A stretch of DNA of 63,188 bases, taken from Ruminococcus flavefaciens MA2007 (GTDB lineage Bacteria > Bacillota > Clostridia > Oscillospirales > Ruminococcaceae). Shown one piece after another: positions 35,664 through 44,553 of this stretch. The stretch lies in contig NZ_JHXF01000020.1 in assembly GCF_000621845.1 (NCBI RefSeq), positions 1-63,188 on the forward strand, written 5' to 3'. Each line of letters opens with the position of its first letter. Positions within the stretch are counted from its first letter, which is position 1. Under the pieces are notes generated by a model that was not told the origin of the DNA, ran no database searches, and worked only from the letters and a program-made list of their open reading frames with translations. A program made the translations under genes and the position numbers.

Positions 35664-36362
35664 TCACTTTGCCTGTTTCAGATATTCACGCTTCATAATA
35701 CAAAGGTCAAAAATATCAAGGACATCATCATTACAGAAATCCCCCGCCTTCCAGTCTGCAAGTTCAGTATCAGGAGCGGCAATAAGCCATTTCTGGAGCA
35801 GGACGATGTCAGCGATACTGAACTCTCCGTCGCAGTTTATGTCACCTGCTTTTCTGACAGATGCTGCATCTATCTCTTCAAAGGCAAATCCGTGCTTTTC
35901 TGCATAAGTCTGAGCTGTTGAATCGCTGAAACCGTATATACAACCATTGAACCTTACATTACTGATGACTCCACTATCTTTCGGATCAGCATTATCCGGT
36001 GTTTCACATATGATACAATCAGGATTCAGAATTGTTATTTTTTCAAGACCATAGTTCGAATAATCAAAAAATCCAACTTTTGTGATTCCTTTGTCTATTA
36101 TTACTTCTCTTATTCTGCACTGACTGTATATCCTCGGTTCATATTCTCTCCAGGGCCAGTCTATTATTTCTCCGCTTCCGCCGAATTTCAGTATTCCCTC
36201 ATCATCCAGTTCCCATCTCAGGCCATCACCGAATTCACCGGAATCAAAGTACGCTGCTTTTGCAATAAGTGAATGTTGGATGCATACCTCACTGTTTAAA
36301 GCGATTCCGCTACCGAGAATACACACCGCTGATAATGATGCAGTTATTTTTCTTATATCCAT
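35664..36362 (-). CDS. Secreted LRR-like protein with dockerin
   Basis: A 232-residue secreted protein. Residues 1-36 are a signal peptide (ITASLSAVCILGSGIAL). The middle resembles one end of a BspA-type leucine-rich repeat region: IREVIIDKGITKVGFFDYSN, then LEKITILNPDCIIC and CIYGFSDSTAQTYAEKHGF. The C-terminal 60 residues are a type I dockerin with two Ca-binding loops (GDINCDGEFSIADIVLLQKW and GDFCNDDVLDIFDLCIM). It is likely bound to a cohesin on a scaffoldin. The LRR part is short for a stand-alone adhesin, so the dockerin may anchor a small recognition module. Confidence 0.85.
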   Translation of the reverse strand: MDIRKITASLSAVCILGSGIALNSEVCIQHSLIAKAAYFDSGEFGDGLRWELDDEGILKFGGSGEIIDWPWREYEPRIYSQCRIREVIIDKGITKVGFFDYSNYGLEKITILNPDCIICETPDNADPKDSGVISNVRFNGCIYGFSDSTAQTYAEKHGFAFEEIDAASVRKAGDINCDGEFSIADIVLLQKWLIAAPDTELADWKAGDFCNDDVLDIFDLCIMKREYLKQAK

Positions 36363-36383
36363 AATACTTCCCCCTGTAATATA

Positions 36384-38723
36384 TTATTCCTGTATAAGTT
36401 TATAAGCCGAAAGTTTTTTCATCCTGCCCGACATAATAAAGCTGAATGCAAATACAAGCAGCGTTACCGAAATCGCTGTTATCGGTATCAGAAGCGGCTG
36501 AAGCAGAAGATTTGCATTTCTTATACCGTATCCGCCAAGTATGAGCGTAAATAGCGGATTAAGCAGTATGTATCCCGCTACAGAGCCTGTAATGGCAGCT
36601 ATGATCGTTGTCGGCATAAGTGACAGCGAAAGCTGATAACGTAGCTGGGTACTGGTAAAGCCGACCGCCTTTTTAATGCCGAATTCACGCTCTTTCCTGA
36701 TGAACACTGCCTTCAGCAAAAGGCGTATTACCAACAGTACAGTCGCAACGCTAAGTATTATCATTATCAGGACAATAAAGCCCACTGCATATACCGGAAC
36801 ATTCTCCGAGCTTCGCTGCTCACGGTAATAATTCTTCGTCTCGGTGATAGCATCGTCATCAAGACTGTCTATCCTGCCGAGTACTTCTTCCACTCTCTTA
36901 TCTGTCGCATCAGTTACCCTCACGCGAATACGATTGTATCTTGTATCGACTCCAAGTGCCTGAGCAGCTTTATCAGTCATATATAGTCTCGTATTCATTA
37001 CTGACTGCTGCAAGCCGGTGATAAGGTAGCGCCTGCTGTTCTCACCATATCCAACTGTTATTTCATCGCCTACTCCTACGCCAAGGCTCTCGGCGACCGA
37101 GCTTCCTATCACGACCTCGTTATCCTCACGCATTATCTCTCCCTCATAGACACCGCAATAAACGCAGTCAGGATCTGTAACATAAATGAGCGTAACGTCA
37201 TCCTCTCCGACAGTCGCCTCCACAGAGAATAGTCCGTATGCCTCAGATACTCCGTCAACCTTGCTCAGAACGTCTATGACACGGCAAGCTGATTCATAAG
37301 AATCGTCTTTAAGGTATACATAAGCATCCGGAGCGTCACCCTGTATCATACGCTGAAAATTTGTGATATCGACCCTTGTATTGTAGAAGAGAAGTCCTGA
37401 GAACTGAGTGACAAATGCGACCGCCGTTATCATAAAAAAGATGACGATATTCTGCCCCATATTCTGCATAGAGCTCTTCAATGCGAGCAGTAAATTCAGC
37501 TTTCCCCTTGTCTCACTGAGCGGAAAATGATTCTTCTTGAAGCTATTTGACCTTAACCCGAAGCGTAGAGCAGTTACGGGTTGAAGCTTCTTAATCTTCA
37601 TCGTAGAGAACATAGCAACTGCCGCTGTCATAAGCAGTACTCCTGCAAGCATCCCGAGCGATATGCCGGGGTAAAAGCGCTCCTTCCAGATTATACCGCA
37701 CAACTCCCTGATGAACATCTTTTCCATAGCGGGATAAATGGCATATGACAGGATCATGCCTGCCAATGAGCCGACTGCTCCAAGAATCACAAATTCGGCA
37801 GTCAGTGCCGCACGTATCTGACGTACAGTGTGTCCGACAGACCGCAGAGCTCCGATGTTGATTATATCGCGGCTGATGTTGTTGTTAATGGTGAACACTA
37901 TCATTATGAAACATATTGCCATGATTATCACTGCAAAAGCTGCAATAAATCCCGCAAGAATATTCACGACAACGGTGTATCCGCTTCTTGAGAGTTCAAT
38001 ACCGTGACCATTCGCGTATGTGCTTCCGTCTCCGCGAAGCTGCAATAACGCAGCTTCCATTTCGTCCTCTATATCTGCACCGCCTTCCGCAAATGCAAAT
38101 ACCAAATGCATTTTACCGCTGTCTGATTTTCCCGCAGCCTCCTGAAGCTCCCTGAAAGATGTCTCATCGAGAAGAGCAGATTCGTAGTAATACGAATTCC
38201 CCATTATGAGATGCTGGTATATGCCTGCGATATAATACTCGAACTTGCCGTAAGGTGTGTCGAGGCTCATTTTATCTCCAATACAGAGATCATTTGCCGC
38301 CGCAATGTAGGTGTTGATATATATTCTTTTTTCACCTATGTTGTCATTGCGCTTATCAAATACAAAGGTCTCATAGCCTACGTTATCACCGAGCCGCTGA
38401 ACGAACCAACCACTTTGCGCTCTTTCCTTCGAGCATCTGCTCGTTGTGAATTTGAATACAGGTATATTTACCATATCCTCTGTAGCATAGCACTTCACAC
38501 CGTTACACTCTGCAAGTGCTGTATCAATACTGCCGTTGTCCGCAGTCGTCCATATTATATAGTCAGCAGGGTGTTGCTCATCGGCATATTCGTCAAACAG
38601 ACGTGGATACATAGACGCTAGCATTCCAGTATGCAGCAAGAATGTGGAGATAAAGATTATCATCAGGAACACCACCATGATAGTCCTGTCCTTGCGGAAA
38701 CCGGCTTTTATAAGCTTTACCAT
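36384..38723 (-). CDS. FtsX-type ABC transporter permease
   Basis: Membrane protein of 779 residues with the two-halved FtsX/MacB layout. One helix at 13-35 is followed by an extracellular domain of about 230 residues and three helices near 255-370 (ISYAIYPAMEKMF). A fifth helix is near 420-440, a second extracellular domain near 440-620, and three final helices (IVLIMIILSVATVLLVIRLL and on). The conserved ERKREFGIKKAVG-like coupling segment (RKEREFGIKKAVGFT) lies after the sixth helix. It pairs with the ATPase gene that overlaps it by 7 nt. Such transporters expel lipophilic peptides or antibiotics or act with cell-envelope signalling. Confidence 0.92.
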   Translation of the reverse strand: MVKLIKAGFRKDRTIMVVFLMIIFISTFLLHTGMLASMYPRLFDEYADEQHPADYIIWTTADNGSIDTALAECNGVKCYATEDMVNIPVFKFTTSRCSKERAQSGWFVQRLGDNVGYETFVFDKRNDNIGEKRIYINTYIAAANDLCIGDKMSLDTPYGKFEYYIAGIYQHLIMGNSYYYESALLDETSFRELQEAAGKSDSGKMHLVFAFAEGGADIEDEMEAALLQLRGDGSTYANGHGIELSRSGYTVVVNILAGFIAAFAVIIMAICFIMIVFTINNNISRDIINIGALRSVGHTVRQIRAALTAEFVILGAVGSLAGMILSYAIYPAMEKMFIRELCGIIWKERFYPGISLGMLAGVLLMTAAVAMFSTMKIKKLQPVTALRFGLRSNSFKKNHFPLSETRGKLNLLLALKSSMQNMGQNIVIFFMITAVAFVTQFSGLLFYNTRVDITNFQRMIQGDAPDAYVYLKDDSYESACRVIDVLSKVDGVSEAYGLFSVEATVGEDDVTLIYVTDPDCVYCGVYEGEIMREDNEVVIGSSVAESLGVGVGDEITVGYGENSRRYLITGLQQSVMNTRLYMTDKAAQALGVDTRYNRIRVRVTDATDKRVEEVLGRIDSLDDDAITETKNYYREQRSSENVPVYAVGFIVLIMIILSVATVLLVIRLLLKAVFIRKEREFGIKKAVGFTSTQLRYQLSLSLMPTTIIAAITGSVAGYILLNPLFTLILGGYGIRNANLLLQPLLIPITAISVTLLVFAFSFIMSGRMKKLSAYKLIQE

Positions 38724-39481
38724 CCCATTCCCTCCAGAAACTTCCTTATCCTCTCATGACGTTCCTCATCGCCGCTGACATATTTACTGAGCTCACATTC
38801 CCCGACTATACCGCCATCCTGCAAATAGATTATGCGATTGCCGCGTCTTGCCGATTTGATATCATGTGTGACCATTACAACTGACTGTCCGGCATTATTG
38901 ATATTTGTCAGAACATCAAGCACAGACTTTACACCGGCACTGTTAAGAGCACCGGTAGGCTCGTCCGCAAATACTATATCCGGATCGTTGATAAGCGCCC
39001 GTACAACTGCAGCTCTCTGTGCTTCACCACCGGATATCTGAGCCGGAAATTTCCTGGTAAGCTCTTCGCTTAACCCCATTTTTCCAAACAGCCCTATAGC
39101 TTTTTTCTTCAGTTCCTTCTGCTTCTGACCGATAAGCATACCAGTACTTATCACATTATCCATAACACTCATGCTATCAACAAGGTGAATCTGCTGAAAT
39201 ACGAAGCCGCAGTGCTTTCTGCGAAAAACAGCCAGTTTGTCATCATTCATATCAGTGATATGCTCACCGCAGTAATCCACACTGCCGAGAGAGGGCTTAT
39301 CCATACCCGAAAGCATATAGAGCAGAGTCGATTTTCCTGCTCCCGATGAGCCCATTATAACAGTAAAATCACCTTCATATATCTCAAGATCGAGATTTTT
39401 TATAACGTGCTGCTGCTTTCCGCCAACTGAAAAGCTTTTTGAAAGCTTTTCGGTCTTGACAATAACTTTCTTGTTATTCAT
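38717..39481 (-). CDS. ABC transporter ATP-binding protein (MacB/LolD type)
   Basis: Nucleotide-binding subunit of 254 residues. Walker A is GSSGAGKST at 44-52, the Q-loop region FVFQQIHLVDSMSVMDN, the signature is ISGGEAQRAAVVRAL (ISGGE replaces the more usual LSGGQ), Walker B is IVFADEPTGALNS, and the switch His is in MVTHD. I use the ATG at 39481, which has GGAGG 6 nt upstream; a longer frame reaches 39547 but would begin inside the promoter and hairpin. It lies 99 nt after the histidine kinase gene and is likely under the control of that two-component system. Confidence 0.94.
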   Translation of the reverse strand: MNNKKVIVKTEKLSKSFSVGGKQQHVIKNLDLEIYEGDFTVIMGSSGAGKSTLLYMLSGMDKPSLGSVDYCGEHITDMNDDKLAVFRRKHCGFVFQQIHLVDSMSVMDNVISTGMLIGQKQKELKKKAIGLFGKMGLSEELTRKFPAQISGGEAQRAAVVRALINDPDIVFADEPTGALNSAGVKSVLDVLTNINNAGQSVVMVTHDIKSARRGNRIIYLQDGGIVGECELSKYVSGDEERHERIRKFLEGMGW

Positions 39482-39496
39482 AGCAGTCCTCCAAAA

Positions 39497-39533
39497 AATA
39501 AGATCATACAGTTCTTTTCTGTATGATCTTATT
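39497..39533 (-). terminator. Hairpin with T-run between kinase and ABC genes
   Basis: Perfect 15-bp stem (arms 39497-39511 and 39519-39533), 7-nt loop, followed on the minus strand by TTTTTT and then the GGAGG of the ATPase gene. The upper end of the stem overlaps a TATAAT at 39531-39536. A transcript started from that -10 would begin inside the 5' arm and lack part of the stem, while read-through from the kinase gene would form the whole hairpin and stop. Confidence 0.7.
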
Positions 39534-39554
39534 ATATCATATTGCATTTTTTAA

Positions 39555-39584
39555 ATCTTTGTCGATTCTTTAATTATTCTTTAA
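39555..39584 (-). promoter_or_regulatory. Probable response-regulator site: three 11-bp direct repeats
   Basis: Minus strand TTAAAGAA at 39584-39577 and again at 39573-39566, then ACAAAGAT at 39562-39555, each 11 bp apart. OmpR-family regulators bind such tandem repeats. The array ends where a -35 would lie, 18 bp from the TATAAT at 39531-39536, and the -35 itself is poor, which fits an activator-dependent promoter for the ABC genes. Confidence 0.65.
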
Positions 39585-40858
39585 ATGAGCCTGAAACTCA
39601 GTGAAACGGTAAAGCCTTCGCCGTTATTGCGGCAAGTCAGTTCTCCGCCCATCTGTCCTATCAGATAATGTGAAATATATAGTCCGATCCCCGAACCTTC
39701 CTTTCCTGCAGCATTTGTTCCACGGCAGAACTTTTCCATTATGATATCAAGTTCTTCATCAGGAACTCCTCCGCCCTTGTCAGATACCTCAATAACGAAG
39801 AAGCCGTCATCGAAAAAGCTTGTAACTCTTATCTCAGTATCTGCATATTTATATGAATTTGAGAATATATTGCCGAATACCTGTTCAAGCCTCAGTTTAT
39901 CGGCATATACCATGCAGTCTTTTATATCTGCCTCTGTCACCCTTTTTAAGGCATCGCACTCTTTTATGATGTTTTCAATATCACGCGAAGACATTTCCTG
40001 TGGATTAACTTCAAGCTGTTCAAGTTCTTCAAGAGTGGCGTGAAACATATTAAGCACAAGCTTGTCTATACGGTCAGCCTTGCTGTTTATCGATTTAAGT
40101 GTTTCTTTTGTCTCTTCATCCTGAGTGACAAGTTCAAGATAATCAACCATTGCCTTTATAGATGAAACAGGCGTCTTGATATCATGTGAAAGCTCAGCTA
40201 TAAGCTCCTTGCGGCTTTTAACAGCAGCTTCCTCCCGCTTCCGTGAAGCTTTGAGTTCCTCACGCATTATATCAAAGCTCTCAGTGAATGCACCAAATAT
40301 GTTTCCCCTATCCATTTCAAGAGGAGTTTCAAGATCTCCGCCCGCAACACGCACTGCAAAATTCTTCAGCTTTCTGAAAGGGTCAACTACACGTTTTCTG
40401 AGGATAATAAAGTATACCACAGATATCATTATCATCAGTGCAGCCATACTTCCTATCATTATTGCATTTCTTACATCGCTGCTGTGTTTCTGTTCAGCAT
40501 ATGGATTGTGAACTATCAGTTTCCCTGCTGTTTCACCGTTTACCCCGATATCTCGTATAATGTCATAATGCCCTGTGGCAGAAGAGACAGTCGTTGACAT
40601 GCCCTCCTTAGTATAACAGAGAAGACGACCTTCATTGTCAATAACTGCATAATCAAAAGCTTCTCCGCTCTCAACAAAGGCGTTGTCCAATGAGGAGATC
40701 TCATCCCATTTCTCACCTGTATCGATAATAAGCCTATTTATCTCCGTTGTATACTGCGGCATGACCTGCTTTGAGCCGGAATGAAGTATGTAAGTACATA
40801 TGAAACAACTAATCAGAGAGAACAAAACGACATATAATACAATAAACCGCCTTTTCAA
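39581..40858 (-). CDS. Sensor histidine kinase
   Basis: Membrane-bound kinase of 425 residues: helix at 7-26, extracellular sensor of about 105 residues, helix at 131-153 and a HAMP domain at 155-205. A DHp helix carries His225 in ELSHDIKTPVSSIKAM. The ATP-binding domain has the N box (EQVFGNIFSNSYKYA), DKGGGVPDEEL (G1) and GTNAAGKEGSGIGLYIS (G2). Overlaps the regulator gene by 4 nt, so the two are coupled. The small extracellular loop and the ABC genes behind it resemble sensors of antimicrobial peptides, but the signal is not known. Confidence 0.94.
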   Translation of the reverse strand: MKRRFIVLYVVLFSLISCFICTYILHSGSKQVMPQYTTEINRLIIDTGEKWDEISSLDNAFVESGEAFDYAVIDNEGRLLCYTKEGMSTTVSSATGHYDIIRDIGVNGETAGKLIVHNPYAEQKHSSDVRNAIMIGSMAALMIMISVVYFIILRKRVVDPFRKLKNFAVRVAGGDLETPLEMDRGNIFGAFTESFDIMREELKASRKREEAAVKSRKELIAELSHDIKTPVSSIKAMVDYLELVTQDEETKETLKSINSKADRIDKLVLNMFHATLEELEQLEVNPQEMSSRDIENIIKECDALKRVTEADIKDCMVYADKLRLEQVFGNIFSNSYKYADTEIRVTSFFDDGFFVIEVSDKGGGVPDEELDIIMEKFCRGTNAAGKEGSGIGLYISHYLIGQMGGELTCRNNGEGFTVSLSFRLI

Positions 40859-41556
40859 TTGTTATCCTCCAGCATGAAACCAACACCCCATATAGTTTTT
40901 ATAACTGTCGGAGTGCCTGCATCATCTTCTATTTTTTCGCGCAGATGACGGATATGTACGTTCAGCGTAACATCGCTGACATATTCGGTTTCCCAGACTT
41001 TCACGAAAAACTCATCTTTGGGAATAACACGGTTCTTGTTTTTCAGAAGATACATGAGTAGCTTGTATTCCTTCGCTTTGAGTGCTGTACTTTGACCGTC
41101 CCTAATTATTGCAGCCTTTTTCATATCAAAGAATGCATTGCCGAGAGGAATGATGCCGTCACTGTTATCCTTGTCATTTGTATTCTTCGTTTCTTCATAC
41201 CTTTTAAGCACTGCCTTGACCTTTGCAAGCAACACCCCAAGAGAATAGGGCTTGCATATATAATCGTCACCGCCTATACTCAACGCGAGAAGCATATCGT
41301 CTTCTGCAGCCCTTGCACTTATGAAGAAGATAGGCACATCAATACCGGTACGTATCTCCCTGCAAAGTTCAAACCCCGAATCATCACCGAGGTTTATATC
41401 AAGAAGAATCAGCGAACAAGTATTATTTTTTAGGAAATTACGAGCATCCTGAGCAGTCAGAGCATACTGTGTTTCTATACCTGACATATTGAAGTATTTA
41501 GCCGTATATTCAGCCAACTCCTGCTCGTCGTCAATAACAAGGACGCTTGTATGCAT
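40855..41556 (-). CDS. OmpR-family response regulator
   Basis: A 233-residue two-domain regulator. The receiver domain (1-118) has the acidic pair DDE at 9-11, phospho-acceptor Asp53 in LILLDINLG, Ser in FFISARAAE and Lys in ICKPYSL. The winged helix (about 130-230) contains LTAKEYKLL-like ALKAKEYKLLMYLLKN and VTLNVHIRHLREKIEDD with the VWETEY recognition turn. It likely acts on the 11-bp repeats found upstream of the ABC genes. A GGTAAA precedes the ATG, and no strong promoter stands out in the 279-nt gap above it. Confidence 0.95.
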   Translation of the reverse strand: MHTSVLVIDDEQELAEYTAKYFNMSGIETQYALTAQDARNFLKNNTCSLILLDINLGDDSGFELCREIRTGIDVPIFFISARAAEDDMLLALSIGGDDYICKPYSLGVLLAKVKAVLKRYEETKNTNDKDNSDGIIPLGNAFFDMKKAAIIRDGQSTALKAKEYKLLMYLLKNKNRVIPKDEFFVKVWETEYVSDVTLNVHIRHLREKIEDDAGTPTVIKTIWGVGFMLEDNN

Positions 41557-41803
41557 TTTACCACCGCTTTCTCTCTGATTTGTCTCATTATAACATAAAT
41601 CCGTTTTTATTTCAAGGCGGAAATCTATTGCTAAATTAACCGCTTTATATTACTATTTACCTATTTAATGGAACAAAGCTTGGAATGGCTATGAAGTGAA
41701 CAAAAGCAGATAATCCCGTTTTACTGTTTATAGACAGAAATCAGGGTATACCTGAATACTGGATAAGACACGTTATTAATCAAAATCGAACATTAAACTG
41801 AAA

Positions 41804-41822
41804 AGGCAGCCATAGGCTGCCT
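41804..41822 (-). terminator. Terminator after the small membrane protein gene
   Basis: AGGCAGCC/GGCTGCCT stem with a 3-nt loop, then TTTTCAGTTT on the minus strand. Same GGCAGCC type as others here. Confidence 0.75.
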
Positions 41823-41834
41823 CCGGTTTTATAT

Positions 41835-42053
41835 TCAGTTATTATCAGAAGCCTTATCCTTTTTCTGCTTATCTGCAATCAGCACATAAACGCATGACAT
41901 AAGTCCAAGAGTGAACCAGTCAGATGAAGTTATGCTGCAATATGCAGCTGTAGGGCTGACAAGCTCTGTTATATATGCTATTACGAATGCAATAAGACAC
42001 ATAAAGTATACTGTCTTAAAAATTGTAAAAATGATCTTCTCTGACTTTTTCAT
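41835..42053 (-). CDS. Small membrane protein, 72 aa
   Basis: Not recognised. Two hydrophobic helices, about 8-28 (IFKTVYFMCLIAFVIAYI) and 45-62 (FTLGLMSCVYVLIA), separated by a short polar loop, with a Lys/Asp-rich tail (KQKKDKASDNN). I place the start at 42053, where AAAGGAAG precedes the ATG; a longer frame up to 42158 has no ribosome-binding site. It is monocistronic, ended by a GGCAGCC hairpin. Its role is unknown. Confidence 0.65.
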   Translation of the reverse strand: MKKSEKIIFTIFKTVYFMCLIAFVIAYITELVSPTAAYCSITSSDWFTLGLMSCVYVLIADKQKKDKASDNN

Positions 42054-42258
42054 GGTAAATACTTCCTTTCGGTGTTCATTTTCGGGTTGTTCCCGTTTCC
42101 ATGATCTTATTATACACCGTAATATGATATCTGTCATTCGTTTATAATTACAGGACATTACAATTTTGAAATGTTTCTGCTTTCTGAAGTGTATCTCAAC
42201 CCAAACTACTTATTGAAACATACGGTATCGGGCATGCAAATGACTTTTTATACAGATA

Positions 42259-42287
42259 TTGCCAATAATGCTAAAATGTGATAAAAT
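42259..42287 (+). promoter_or_regulatory. Promoter of the histidine phosphatase gene
   Basis: TTGCCA (42259-42264), 17-nt spacer, TAAAAT (42282-42287). The same two hexamers and a similar spacer end (ATGTGA against ATATGA) occur before the GH18 gene at 48751-48779. Confidence 0.7.
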
Positions 42288-42360
42288 AACAGTATTCGAA
42301 TATTATTTGCTAGGATCTTATATGGCAGGACGTTGTGCCGTTTATTGAAGGGAGATAATT

Positions 42361-43089
42361 ATGAAATTACTGATTATCAGACATGGTGATCCGGACTACA
42401 CCATCGACTCACTTACTGAAAAGGGACATAGAGAAGCTGAACTGCTTTCAGAGCGTATAGCGCCCATGGACATTGCTGCATATTATGTTTCTCCTCTCGG
42501 CAGAGCTCAGGCTACTGCCGGATATACATTGAAAAAATGCGGGCGCTCAGCAGAAACTCTGGACTGGCTCCGCGAATTTGACCGCAATCTCATTATCGGC
42601 CCCGACGGTCAGCGCCGCATTGCATGGGATATGCTGCCTCAGAACTGGACAGCTGTTCCTGAATATTATGACAAGGACAAATGGGTTGATGTTCCAGTTA
42701 TGGCAGAAGCCGATATGCAAAACGGAATTGCCTATGTACAAAACGGTCTTGATTCTCTGCTTGCCAGACACGGATATGAGCGTAACGGCAATTACTATAG
42801 TGCCGTTCGTCCAAATGAATATACTATCGCACTGTTCTGCCATTTCGGAGTTGAGTGCGTAATACTTGGACATCTTCTCGGTATCTCCCCTATGCTACTC
42901 TGGCACGGCTTCATGGCAGCTCCTACCTCGGTAACAACTGTATGCACAGAAGAACGCCGTGAGGGAATAGCATACTTCCGCGTTACTGCTTTCGGTGATA
43001 TTTCTCACCTGAATAATCACGGCGAACCTCCCGCTTTTGCAGGACGCTTCTGCGAAACATTCAGCAACTCTGAACAACGTCATGATTGA
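42361..43089 (+). CDS. Histidine phosphatase family protein
   Basis: A 242-residue phosphoglycerate-mutase-like phosphatase. The phospho-His motif is IIRHGDPDYT at 5-14 (RHG), followed by LTEKGHREAELLSERI; the second active-site His is in FCHFGVECVILGHLL, and YYVSPLGRAQATA supplies the conserved Arg. The insert LRIKDLD-like region is long, as in proteins that act on phospho-sugars or on peptides. Substrate cannot be read from sequence. It is alone with its own promoter, behind AGGGAGAT, and is convergent with the MATE gene. Confidence 0.88.
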   Translation: MKLLIIRHGDPDYTIDSLTEKGHREAELLSERIAPMDIAAYYVSPLGRAQATAGYTLKKCGRSAETLDWLREFDRNLIIGPDGQRRIAWDMLPQNWTAVPEYYDKDKWVDVPVMAEADMQNGIAYVQNGLDSLLARHGYERNGNYYSAVRPNEYTIALFCHFGVECVILGHLLGISPMLLWHGFMAAPTSVTTVCTEERREGIAYFRVTAFGDISHLNNHGEPPAFAGRFCETFSNSEQRHD

Positions 43090-43162
43090 TATATGAACAA
43101 CTGAAAAGAATGTTCATAAGAATACTATCATATCATGTCAAGAAGTATGGTATAATCAGCTT

Positions 43163-44515
43163 TTATAACTTAACTGTATTACGTCTTATAACCTGTAAAA
43201 GCAATGAAAGTGATACTGCCATCATAACCGCCTCTGTTATCGGCTGTGCCCACAGCATACCATTAAAGCCAAAGCAATGATTCAGTAACAAAAGTAGCGG
43301 GATATACAGTATAAGCTGACGTATAAGCGTTATACCAAATGCATACTGGGGTTTACCCATTGCCTGGAATGACATACGGCACATAGATACTGTCCCTACA
43401 AACGGCAGGATAAACATCAAACGGCGTAAAACATGGGAACCGATATTGATAACTTCCGCCGAATCAGTGAAAATATCTATCAGCTGCGGAGCAAATATAC
43501 AATAAAGCAGCATTAGAACGGTCTCTGTACCTGTTACTGTTAAAACTCCAGCTTTCAGTACCTTACGCATTCTGTCTGTATTACCTGCGCCGTAATTATA
43601 GCCCATAATAGGCTGTGTTCCTGATGCAAAGCCCTGATAGACATAATTACCCAAAGACAATACCTTCTGGGCTATACCCATAGCGGTCACCGTCAATTCG
43701 CTGTAATTAACTGCAAGGTTATTATTTACCGTATATGCAGCTGAGGTAAGAAGTGTCTCTAATGACGCTGGGATACCTACCCAGTATATCTCAGAAAGTA
43801 TCTCTTTGGTCGGCAATAGCATATTAACTGATGGACGAAGCAGAGTTTTTCTGCGCACATAATACAAAACTGATACTCCGAAACCTGCTGCATTACTGAG
43901 GATAGTTGCAACAGCAGCTCCTCGTATCTGCATATTCAGCGTAAAAATAAACAAAGGATCAAGAATGATATTCATAATTGTTCCAACTATCATTCCTGTC
44001 ATGGAATAGCGTACGGAGCCTTCACTTCTCAGCAAAGCGCCTGTTGTATAGCTTCCCATAGTGAAAAAGATTCCTGTCAGTATTACCTGAACATATTGCT
44101 TTGTAAATATAAAAGTATTGTCCTTGGCTCCGAGAAGACGGACTAAAGCAGGAAGGGACCCGAGCCCGAGCCCCATTACTATAATACTATTTATAAATGT
44201 GAGGGTAAAGGCAACGGTCAGTGTATGTGCCGCCTTATCCTTTTCATTTGCACCGAGACATCGGGCTATGTATGATGAAGCTCCTGTACCTATAATATTA
44301 GATATGGCAACAGTAACCATCATAACAGGATATGCAAGATTAACAGCTGCCAGCTGATAATCATTGCCAGTGAGCCCGATAAAGTATGTATCTACAAGAT
44401 TGTATAGCACCATAATAAACATACCGAATATCAGCGGTATGCTCATTTTAATAACTGCTTTGGCAGGGACTTCCTGACTAAGTGTATATATTCTTCTGTC
44501 TTCTTTGTTTTCCAT
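43163..44515 (-). CDS. MATE family efflux transporter
   Basis: Membrane protein of 450 residues with 12 predicted helices in two related halves (GTGASSYIARCLGANEKDKA after the second helix and GFASGTQPIMGYNYGAGNTDRM after the eighth, the duplicated MATE loops). It probably exports cationic compounds in exchange for Na+ or H+. The N-terminal cytoplasmic tail is short, as usual for the DinF/NorM group of Clostridia. It is followed downstream only by a 74-nt gap and the convergent phosphatase gene. It is preceded upstream by the ADP-ribosylglycohydrolase gene, 38 nt away. Confidence 0.93.
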   Translation of the reverse strand: MENKEDRRIYTLSQEVPAKAVIKMSIPLIFGMFIMVLYNLVDTYFIGLTGNDYQLAAVNLAYPVMMVTVAISNIIGTGASSYIARCLGANEKDKAAHTLTVAFTLTFINSIIVMGLGLGSLPALVRLLGAKDNTFIFTKQYVQVILTGIFFTMGSYTTGALLRSEGSVRYSMTGMIVGTIMNIILDPLFIFTLNMQIRGAAVATILSNAAGFGVSVLYYVRRKTLLRPSVNMLLPTKEILSEIYWVGIPASLETLLTSAAYTVNNNLAVNYSELTVTAMGIAQKVLSLGNYVYQGFASGTQPIMGYNYGAGNTDRMRKVLKAGVLTVTGTETVLMLLYCIFAPQLIDIFTDSAEVINIGSHVLRRLMFILPFVGTVSMCRMSFQAMGKPQYAFGITLIRQLILYIPLLLLLNHCFGFNGMLWAQPITEAVMMAVSLSLLLQVIRRNTVKL

Positions 44516-44553
44516 TATCTTAAACTGTCCTTTTATATAGCTTAAAAATCATA

